Shown here: positions 6,889-12,788 of the stretch, piece after piece | How positions within the stretch are numbered: position 1 is the first letter of the stretch | How the letters are laid out: every line of letters starts with the position of its first letter | DNA from: an uncultured Flavobacteriales bacterium | GTDB lineage: Bacteria; Bacteroidota; Bacteroidia; Flavobacteriales_D; Sanyastnellaceae | DNA length: 34,632 nucleotides | Direction: 5' to 3' | Assembly: GCA_913051865.1 (NCBI GenBank) | Contig: CAJXHE010000013.1 | Coordinates: 1-34,632 of the forward strand | Program-made: the position numbers and the translations under genes | The notes under the pieces: model-generated | The model's input: only the letters and a program-made list of their open reading frames with translations | Database searches by the model: none | What the model was told of the DNA's origin: nothing

Positions 6889-7650
6889 ATGATATATCGT
6901 TTTTTTGTTGTAGCATGTGTGGTTGTTTTACACGTCTTTTCTTCTTCGTCTTTTCTTCTATCTCAAACCCGTTGCGACTCCTCACTTGTTGTGAGTGGAT
7001 GGGTCTTTGAATTGGGGGGGGGGATTATTCCCGCTGCCATGGCTGTAAATAAGGAAAGTGGGGGTGGTGTGTTTGTAGAGAGGGACGGTAGTTTCCTCAT
7101 TCGTGCCTGCCCTGGTGACACGATTGTATTTGGTGCAATCGGATTCTATTCTGTCGAAAAAGAAGTCGTCGCTGCCATGAAGACAATGGATATTCAAATT
7201 GATTTGGCGCGACTTAAAGTTACCGTTGGAGTTGCTGAAGTTTATGCGCCTCGTGCTTTAAGAGAAATCCTGCACGATATCGAGGCACTTGGATATGACG
7301 AAAAAGACTTTCGGGTTTCAGGGGTAAATGCGATGCAAAGCCCCATTACTTTTTTATATGAGCAATTTTCAAAACGCGAACAATCTAAAAGATTGGAGCA
7401 AGCGTTGATTAACAAGGATAACCGACGTGATTTACTTCAAGAACTTTTTGTGAAGTATGTTGACTATGATATCGTACAGCTTGCGCCCCATGAGTTTGAA
7501 AGTTTTGCGGCGTTTTGTGATCCTGGAGACGCAATGCTTAAGAGGATGACGCAGTATGAGTTTATCCTATATGTTAAAAGACAATATGGACTTTTCAGAA
7601 TGATGCCAAGCAAATTGGAAGTCGGAGATTACAGATACGATTTGGACTGA
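6889..7650 (+). CDS. Secreted protein with carboxypeptidase-regulatory-like domain, poly-G tract
   Basis: The protein has 253 residues. A hydrophobic signal peptide covers about residues 5-25, with likely cleavage near SQ-TR. Residues 36-95 have the pattern of a carboxypeptidase regulatory-like (CarboxypepD_reg) beta-sandwich: V-x-G-x-V-F, then IIPAAMAV, RDGSFLI, CPGDTIVF and IGF. The remaining 150 residues are mostly helical and charged; I recognise no domain there. Such proteins are usually periplasmic or outer-membrane associated in Bacteroidota. The first domain is interrupted by ten consecutive G (third base of Leu42 to Gly45), which could switch the frame. The frame is intact at ten G. 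The stop is 1 nt from the convergent stop of the small membrane protein gene at 7652. Confidence 0.72.
   Translation: MIYRFFVVACVVVLHVFSSSSFLLSQTRCDSSLVVSGWVFELGGGIIPAAMAVNKESGGGVFVERDGSFLIRACPGDTIVFGAIGFYSVEKEVVAAMKTMDIQIDLARLKVTVGVAEVYAPRALREILHDIEALGYDEKDFRVSGVNAMQSPITFLYEQFSKREQSKRLEQALINKDNRRDLLQELFVKYVDYDIVQLAPHEFESFAAFCDPGDAMLKRMTQYEFILYVKRQYGLFRMMPSKLEVGDYRYDLD
7014..7023 (+). repeat. Ten-base poly-G homopolymer inside a coding region
   Basis: A run of ten G lies at codons 42-45 of the secreted-protein gene. With one G fewer the frame reaches TAA at 7046-7048; with one more it reaches TAA at 7050-7052. Such tracts near the 5' end of surface-protein genes are the classic form of slipped-strand phase variation. 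A run this long stands out in this moderately AT-rich sequence. Confidence 0.95.
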
Positions 7651-7651
7651 G

Positions 7652-7972
7652 TTATTTAAGAAAGGCAGAGTCCATATAGTACACAAATATTTGAAAGGTG
7701 AAGGAGGTGACACAGAAGCCTACTGCAAGAACGTGGAGTGTTTGTAAGCTTTCCTTAATGCGATCATAACGGACCACCAAATCTACAAATAGTGTTGCGA
7801 TTGCCAGAAGTTCAATAATCATTAAAGGTGCTCGCACGGACTCAATTTTTCCTGCGATTAATGCAGCGCTGATGGGGAATAGCCCATCCATAAACTCAGA
7901 CCATAGAAACAATGTATTAATGACGATCATTGCCAACAATGTTATGCGTATATACTTGACATCTTTTTCCAT
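7652..7972 (-). CDS. Small multi-helix membrane protein of unknown function
   Basis: The protein has 106 residues and three to four predicted membrane segments (about 8-25, 30-42, 48-68 and 80-100), separated by short charged loops. I do not recognise a family. The basic/acidic N terminus (MEKDVKYIR) and short tail fit a simple integral inner-membrane protein. The ATG at 7972 is supported by a perfect TATCTTTG promoter box 4 nt upstream, which predicts a leaderless mRNA. It is convergent with the poly-G gene, with 1 nt between the stops. Its upstream region is shared with the divergent small lipoprotein gene. There is no operon partner. Confidence 0.65.
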   Translation of the reverse strand: MEKDVKYIRITLLAMIVINTLFLWSEFMDGLFPISAALIAGKIESVRAPLMIIELLAIATLFVDLVVRYDRIKESLQTLHVLAVGFCVTSFTFQIFVYYMDSAFLK

Positions 7973-7976
7973 TTGC

Positions 7977-8007
7977 CAAAGATAGTGCGCTCAAAAAGGG
8001 TTTTTAA
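7977..8007 (-). promoter_or_regulatory. Promoter of the small membrane protein gene, predicted leaderless
   Basis: On the minus strand TTA (8007-8005), 20 nt, a perfect TAnnTTTG box TATCTTTG (7984-7977), then GCAA and the ATG. The -33 element differs from TTG at one base. Since the box normally sits at -7, the start of transcription should fall on or next to the A of the ATG. Confidence 0.55.
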
Positions 8008-8089
8008 CTATTTATAGTCAGCAATGAAATAAAAATACGCTTGATTATTGAATTCAATTCCTTAACTTTTCACTTATAAATTTAGATTC

Positions 8090-8242
8090 ATGAAGATTAC
8101 TTTGACTCCAACACGAAAGCGTGTATACACTTCAACTGCATTTGTTCTTGTAATGATTGCACTCACGCTACCTTCTTGTGCATCTCACAACGAGGCTTGT
8201 GAAGCATACCAGAACATAGAACTCGAATGTGAGGCAGAGTAA
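8090..8242 (+). CDS. Very small cysteine-containing lipoprotein (50 residues)
   Basis: This short gene is easily missed. ATG at 8090 opens a 50-residue protein: a positively charged n-region (MKITLTPTRKR), a hydrophobic stretch (about 17-26) and a lipobox LPSC with the lipidated Cys at residue 30. The mature peptide is only about 21 residues, acidic, and has two more cysteines (37 and 47). I expect a lipid-anchored envelope peptide. Tiny lipoproteins of this type, with a Cys followed by an Ala-Tyr pair, occur in Bacteroidota but have no assigned role that I know. A TAAATTTA element lies 5 nt before the ATG. The gene is convergent with the MBOAT gene, 15 nt apart. Signal-peptide structure is the main evidence for coding. 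Confidence 0.68.
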   Translation: MKITLTPTRKRVYTSTAFVLVMIALTLPSCASHNEACEAYQNIELECEAE

Positions 8243-8257
8243 AACGAGAACGCCTAT

Positions 8258-9940
8258 CTAAAACTGGAAGTAAATAAATGGTGTAGGCAATGCCGCGCCA
8301 ACCTTCCACAACAATGCTGCTACACCTACAGTAATCACCCAAATTGTAAGCAGTGATAAAGAGGTGAATTTACCGATGACCTTTGCCCTAATTCCCTCTG
8401 GACTGAGATGAAGCGCGAACCCCAAAGCCATGATTGCGATGCAAGTGAGATGTCCCATTGCGACATCTGTCCATGGAATGTCATTGAAGTGTTTTGACAT
8501 TTGATAAAGAAGGTCATTCGCTGTAAACCACTCTGTGAGAAGGTTGTGATTCCCGGGGATGGTTTCCCATCCGATTCCAGATCCAGACCTGAACCAAATT
8601 CTGGTAAATGTGATAAAATTGAAGGTTGTAATCAGGCCTATGGCTCTGGCCCACCACGCATGGTGGGAGGACCAAGGCATCTTTGTCCCTAAGACTTTGT
8701 ATACGAGCAAACCCAACCCATTCAGCGCGCCCCAAAGGAGGAAGTTCCATGAAGCACCATGCCAAAGTCCGCCAATCACCATTGTGGCCATAATATTTAC
8801 ATAAGAAGCAAGCTTTTGCCCCCACTTGGGGTACATCACTCCTGAAGACCAAAGCAGCAGCATCAATCCAAATCCAAGAAACAAAACACCGTAATTGATC
8901 TCTCCCGATTCGCCTAACATCATGGATAAGAAGAACACAGTTGCAAAAGAAAATATTCCAGAAAAGATGCTTGCCGTTCTACTTCCCCCCATCGGGATGT
9001 ACAAGTAGTCCCGTAACCACGTTGACAGAGAGATATGCCATCTTTTCCAGAATTCTCCTATATTTCTTGCTTTATAAGGTGATCTGAAGTTTTCTTCTAG
9101 GCGGAACCCCATCAAAAGTGCAACACCAATGGCAATGTCGCTGTAGCCGCTGAAATCGGCAAACACCTGTAAACTATATCCATAGAGGCCAAGCACCACC
9201 TCCATGCCACTGTAACTTGTGGGTGAAGCAAAAACACGATCTACAAGGTTCATGGCAATATAATCTGCGAAAATCACCTTTTTAATCAGGCCAGTAAGAA
9301 TCCACCAGATCCCCATTTTAAACTCTTTTCTGCTCAAGTGATACGCAGCGTGGAGTTGTGGTATAAAAGATTTGGCTCTGACAATGGGCCCTGCCACCAA
9401 TTGCGGAAAGAATGTGACATAACATCCGAAATCCCAAAATGACTTTACAGGGTCTATTTCACGCTTGTAGACATCAATCGCGTAGCTAAGTGTTTGAAAT
9501 GTATAGAATGAGATACCTACGGGCAGTAAAATCGTATCAACACGGAACGAAGTGCTGAGATGAGAATTCATCCAATTTGCTCCAGGGATGACCGCTTCCC
9601 ATGTTGTGCCAAACAAAGTGGAGCTGGCATCAGCAAAGAAATATGCGTACTTAAAGAATCCCAGCAAACCCAAATTAATGACCACACTTAAAATGAGCCA
9701 CGTGGTTCGTTTCCATGTGTCACTTCGCGCCATGGCTATGGCGATCCCCCAATCTGAGACAGTTGAAAATAAGAGCAGAAAGACAAAGCTCGCACTGGTT
9801 TTCCAGTAAAAAAACAAACTCGCAGCGAACAAAAAAGCATTCCGCATCGCTATTTTACGCTTGAGGAGCGCGAGCGCGATCATCACTACGAGCATGAATA
9901 CCCAAAAAGCCGGCTGTGTAAAAAGTAATTCTGAGCTCAT
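8258..9940 (-). CDS. MBOAT-family membrane O-acyltransferase (AlgI-like)
   Basis: The protein has 560 residues and 11 or more membrane segments. The family signatures are LPVGISFYTFQTLSYAIDVY, FFPQLVAGPI, the cytoplasmic block containing FWKRWHISLSTWLRDYLYI, and GLWHGASWNF with the presumed catalytic His394. AlgI/PatA-type MBOAT proteins move acyl groups, usually acetate, across the inner membrane to an extracytoplasmic partner that esterifies a polysaccharide or peptidoglycan. The start overlaps the stop of the SGNH hydrolase by 4 bp (ATGA), so the two are translationally coupled and probably form a transporter/transferase pair. The acceptor is not given by sequence. The LysM protein at the head of the operon hints at peptidoglycan; an exopolysaccharide acceptor is the alternative, though no polysaccharide genes are nearby. 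Confidence 0.92.
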   Translation of the reverse strand: MSSELLFTQPAFWVFMLVVMIALALLKRKIAMRNAFLFAASLFFYWKTSASFVFLLLFSTVSDWGIAIAMARSDTWKRTTWLILSVVINLGLLGFFKYAYFFADASSTLFGTTWEAVIPGANWMNSHLSTSFRVDTILLPVGISFYTFQTLSYAIDVYKREIDPVKSFWDFGCYVTFFPQLVAGPIVRAKSFIPQLHAAYHLSRKEFKMGIWWILTGLIKKVIFADYIAMNLVDRVFASPTSYSGMEVVLGLYGYSLQVFADFSGYSDIAIGVALLMGFRLEENFRSPYKARNIGEFWKRWHISLSTWLRDYLYIPMGGSRTASIFSGIFSFATVFFLSMMLGESGEINYGVLFLGFGLMLLLWSSGVMYPKWGQKLASYVNIMATMVIGGLWHGASWNFLLWGALNGLGLLVYKVLGTKMPWSSHHAWWARAIGLITTFNFITFTRIWFRSGSGIGWETIPGNHNLLTEWFTANDLLYQMSKHFNDIPWTDVAMGHLTCIAIMALGFALHLSPEGIRAKVIGKFTSLSLLTIWVITVGVAALLWKVGAALPTPFIYFQF

Positions 9941-11421
9941 TTGTTATTCTCTCTGATCTCGCCTGCCCATGTTCTGTATTCTGCTCTAAATGCACGGTCG
10001 AGTTCCTGTCCAATCTTTCTTGCCCCTTTGGGCGTAAAATGAACGAGATCTGGCGCTGCAAGTTTGGGCTTTGCTGATGCCCATGCTTCCATTGTACCTG
10101 GTCCACCCATGACATCGCTTAAATCCCAAAACAAGCCACCCTCCTTGATGGTGGCTTCCCGTATAGAAGATCTAATATTTCCGAGCATGGGATATGAGAG
10201 CTTTGTAGAATCAAGTGTTTGGCCCATATCAGAGGGCCCAATCACCAAAACTGCTGCCTCAGGTAAAATAGATCGGATATATTTCACCTGTCTGCCAAAT
10301 CGTTGTCCGTACCGCTCAGCTGAAGTCGAGTCTGAAATATAGGGTGCAGCGTTTCCTCCGTATTGGAGAATCACCATTCCGACATCCCAGTTTTGCAAGT
10401 ACGTTTTAAAATGATTTTTATGGAGTCGGCTAAATAGTGTGCCAGAACTTCCTCGCATGGGGATATTGTGGACTTGGACTCCGTCTGGACTACCAAGCCT
10501 TATGCCTGTGATCTCAACGTGATAGCCTTCTATGCTTATTGTCAGGTCCTCCAATTTCCCTTTGAGCTTGGTTGTTATTGCGAAGTGATTGCCTTCAGAA
10601 GAAGGAGGGATGTCGGTCATTGTGGTGTCGGTCGCTTGGCCATAGATTTTCAATGTGCCTCCCATTGGGACAGCGCCAAATAAAATCTCGATTTCCTCCC
10701 AGATTTTGTTTTTATGAAACCCCATTGGGTGTGCCTTTAAAATGATTCTAGCGGAGTCTTTGATCACGGCCAACGCTGCCATTCCTCCATAGCAAGTGTG
10801 CCCCAAAGTTGTGTCGACTTTGCCAAACCTCGTATACCTTGTCACATCTCCCTCTGTTTCTTGCCTGACAGACAATGACGGAACGGGTTGGTAGGCAGGG
10901 ATTAATCCTGGCCCACTTCCTCCCCAAGTTTTCTGCCAACTTGATCGAATCCTGCCTGTGATACGATCACATTCAATTTGAGAATCACCGAAATGAAAAA
11001 CATGTATCGCTTCACGTTTATCATTTCCTATTTCATTCAAGTTGATGAAGAGATTGTGAAGTCTAGCGATCGCCTCATCAGAGCCATGAAACCTCATTGA
11101 TTCGCCAATGTTATCTACCGTACATGTGTCAAATTCTGGAGACCAAAGGTTGTGTCTCAGATTAATCTTCTTTGTCTCAACAATGCTTTCTTCAGCCTCC
11201 TCCGCGACCTCTTTCTCAGGATCGTCTTCAATTTCAATGTCGACTTCCTGAATGTCTAATGTGAAATCGGCCCAATTGGGTATTTCTAAATCATTTTCTT
11301 TTGGCAATTCTGTAACAACCTCACTGAAAAAAGGGATGTTTTCAGCCCACTGCGAGAGATACAATGTGGATACAAGAAACAGAAGGAAAAGGGCTGTGAT
11401 GCCCGGTTCGTGAAATTTCAT
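9937..11421 (-). CDS. SGNH/GDSL-family hydrolase or acyltransferase, membrane-anchored
   Basis: The protein has 494 residues. An N-terminal hydrophobic segment (about 8-24) serves as anchor or uncleaved signal, followed by a very acidic linker (35-85). The SGNH domain begins at VFHFGDSQIE, with block I GDSQ at 145-148 (Ser147 nucleophile). Later come an oxyanion block with QYGGNA and the C-terminal DLVH (458-461) supplying the Asp/His pair, so the triad looks complete. It should act in the periplasm as the acetyltransferase or esterase partner of the MBOAT protein, comparable to PatB, AlgX or AlgJ. It overlaps the MBOAT start by 4 bp and the preceding LysM stop by 1 bp (TAATG). A deacetylase role rather than transfer cannot be excluded. 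Confidence 0.85.
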   Translation of the reverse strand: MKFHEPGITALFLLFLVSTLYLSQWAENIPFFSEVVTELPKENDLEIPNWADFTLDIQEVDIEIEDDPEKEVAEEAEESIVETKKINLRHNLWSPEFDTCTVDNIGESMRFHGSDEAIARLHNLFINLNEIGNDKREAIHVFHFGDSQIECDRITGRIRSSWQKTWGGSGPGLIPAYQPVPSLSVRQETEGDVTRYTRFGKVDTTLGHTCYGGMAALAVIKDSARIILKAHPMGFHKNKIWEEIEILFGAVPMGGTLKIYGQATDTTMTDIPPSSEGNHFAITTKLKGKLEDLTISIEGYHVEITGIRLGSPDGVQVHNIPMRGSSGTLFSRLHKNHFKTYLQNWDVGMVILQYGGNAAPYISDSTSAERYGQRFGRQVKYIRSILPEAAVLVIGPSDMGQTLDSTKLSYPMLGNIRSSIREATIKEGGLFWDLSDVMGGPGTMEAWASAKPKLAAPDLVHFTPKGARKIGQELDRAFRAEYRTWAGEIRENNK

Positions 11422-12179
11422 TATTCCACGGGTATAAATAAAGATTGGCCCTCAGAAATCACAGTACTGTTCCCTAATTCATTCAACAATTGAATGTCTT
11501 CTACCCGCACGTGATAAAGCACAGATAATCGATACAGTGTTTCTCCTTTCAAAACTGTGTGGCTTTTTCTCTTTCCTGTGTTGTTCACCCAATGGTCAGT
11601 GTAGTCAGGCAATTCGAGGTTTTCTAACAGCCTTATTATTATTCTGAGTTCATGAAGCCAAACCATGAACTCTTGATTCTTTTGGTCAGATTTCTTAAAG
11701 ACATCTTCAAGTTTGGCGATCACTTCAGTACTCTCATTCTCCAGACCGACAAACTCTTTTAAGACTTCCCCTGCATCGATACAAGAACACAATTCAAGAT
11801 TATTTCTTTCGAGCATTACAGGGATAAATGATGCCGACATGGGCAGGTGAAATGAATCGGCTATTTCGCCCCAAATATCAGCGCATCGAGAATGCCAAAG
11901 ATTCAACCACTGCAATTCAGCATAGTTGTTGTCTCTGTAAAAAGTCATGATTAAGGATTGCACTTCTTTGTTATCAGCTGCGACATTTATGGCCAGCTCC
12001 CATTGGTCGGGTGCGCGAACACTGGATTTGAGTTCCGGATTGAAATTTAATAAAGGAAAATGATCAAGTGATAAAGCAGAAGATGTAGACGTTTGATTTT
12101 GAGAAAACGAGACAATACTTAGCGCAAGACAAAATAAAAACAAAGAACATTTATAAAATATAATGAGCCTTAATTGCAT
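11421..12179 (-). CDS. Exported LysM-domain protein heading the acyltransferase operon
   Basis: From ATG 12179 the protein has 252 residues. The signal peptide is about residues 6-25, ending near SFSQ. The central 170 residues are helical and not recognised; they contain scattered cysteines (a CSC) and tryptophans. A single LysM domain covers about 206-252 (SHTVLKGETLYRLSVLYHV to the C terminus). LysM binds N-acetylglucosamine-containing glycans such as peptidoglycan, which would place this protein at the wall. An in-frame upstream start at 12221 would overlap the divergent HPt gene and lacks signal-peptide logic. TACTTTTA 4 nt before 12179 supports the shorter start. TAATG overlap with the SGNH gene indicates one operon. 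Confidence 0.8.
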   Translation of the reverse strand: MQLRLIIFYKCSLFLFCLALSIVSFSQNQTSTSSALSLDHFPLLNFNPELKSSVRAPDQWELAINVAADNKEVQSLIMTFYRDNNYAELQWLNLWHSRCADIWGEIADSFHLPMSASFIPVMLERNNLELCSCIDAGEVLKEFVGLENESTEVIAKLEDVFKKSDQKNQEFMVWLHELRIIIRLLENLELPDYTDHWVNNTGKRKSHTVLKGETLYRLSVLYHVRVEDIQLLNELGNSTVISEGQSLFIPVE

Positions 12180-12206
12180 TTTGTAAAAGTACATAGTGTA
12201 ACTTAC
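12174..12206 (+). promoter_or_regulatory. Possible promoter of the HPt gene
   Basis: TTG (12174-12176), 22 nt, then TAACTTAC (12199-12206), TAAT and the ATG at 12211. The second half of the -7 box departs from TTTG. The spacing to the ATG is again 4 nt. It overlaps the start of the divergent LysM gene, so the two units may interfere. Confidence 0.4.
12184..12191 (-). promoter_or_regulatory. -7-like element of the LysM-SGNH-MBOAT operon
   Basis: On the minus strand TACTTTTA, one base from TAnnTTTG, then CAAA and the ATG at 12179. It has the same 4-nt spacing as other starts in the window and overlaps the divergent HPt promoter region. Confidence 0.45.
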
Positions 12207-12210
12207 TAAT

Positions 12211-12762
12211 ATGCACGACACTCCAGATGCTTTTGCAGGTTACTCTGTTTTTTTTATTGGGACTATCCCTGATTCACTAATTTCTGCTTTAGATAGCTGG
12301 GGATTAGTAGTTACTTCGGGAACGTCTGTGTCGAACGTCACAAACTTTGATCTTGTTATTCAATCTGACGAGGCTGCGGTTTTGAATTCAGAATCGTTTT
12401 CTACTTTTCTCTCAGAAAATCTCCCAGATTCCCCAGCCATTAAGACGGATCCAAATGCTTTGAGATTACTCTATGGAGAAATGCCTGAGATGATCAATGA
12501 AGTCAATCTTCTTGCGAAAACAAGTTTGGATCAAGATTTACTTATCCTAGAAGCAGCTATCTCATCAGACGTTGCAGCAATTATCCTTCATAAATTAAAA
12601 AGTACTCTCGCGTTAACAGGATATATCGGCCTTCAATCTGAAATTGTTGCTTGGGAGAAGATATGGAAGTACGGAAAGGGTGTCTCGCACAGGTTTCCAA
12701 ATTGGAAATCTCACAAGGACGCGCTCTATGAAAGGATCGTACATGTATCAAGCAATATTTAG
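12211..12762 (+). CDS. HPt-domain phosphotransfer protein with receiver-like N terminus
   Basis: The protein has 183 residues. The C-terminal half (about 80-180) has the helical pattern of a histidine phosphotransfer domain. LRLLYGEMPEMINEVNLL is followed by a second helix, then ILHKLKSTLALTGY with the H-x-L-K-S motif (presumed phospho-His127). The N-terminal 70 residues alternate beta and helix like a receiver domain (YSVFFIG, PDSLISALDSWG, FDLVIQSD). However, the paired acidic residues after strand 1 are replaced by Gly-Thr and the phospho-acceptor Asp position is not clearly kept, so it would be a pseudo-receiver. HPt proteins relay phosphate between hybrid kinases and response regulators; no partner is adjacent. 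It is divergent from the LysM operon and convergent with the metalloprotease gene. Confidence 0.66.
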   Translation: MHDTPDAFAGYSVFFIGTIPDSLISALDSWGLVVTSGTSVSNVTNFDLVIQSDEAAVLNSESFSTFLSENLPDSPAIKTDPNALRLLYGEMPEMINEVNLLAKTSLDQDLLILEAAISSDVAAIILHKLKSTLALTGYIGLQSEIVAWEKIWKYGKGVSHRFPNWKSHKDALYERIVHVSSNI

Positions 12763-12788
12763 TGCTTCCAAGCTAGTTCTTCCAAGCT
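12761..12788. repeat. 14-bp imperfect tandem duplication at two convergent stop codons
   Basis: Bases 12761-12774 and 12775-12788 are two adjacent 14-bp copies that differ at one position. The pair spans the 10-bp gap between the HPt stop (12760-12762) and the metalloprotease stop (12775-12773). It looks like a recent local slippage duplication that shaped one 3' end. Confidence 0.8.

Noticed and set aside
7014-7023. The poly-G run as a simple assembly error
   Set aside because: The frame is intact across ten G and the protein pattern continues correctly on both sides, so ten is a real in-frame length; variation in length remains possible.
12180-12221. Longer LysM-protein start at 12221
   Set aside because: It would overlap the divergent HPt gene and push the signal peptide 14 residues inward; ATG 12179 has a well-placed -7-like element.
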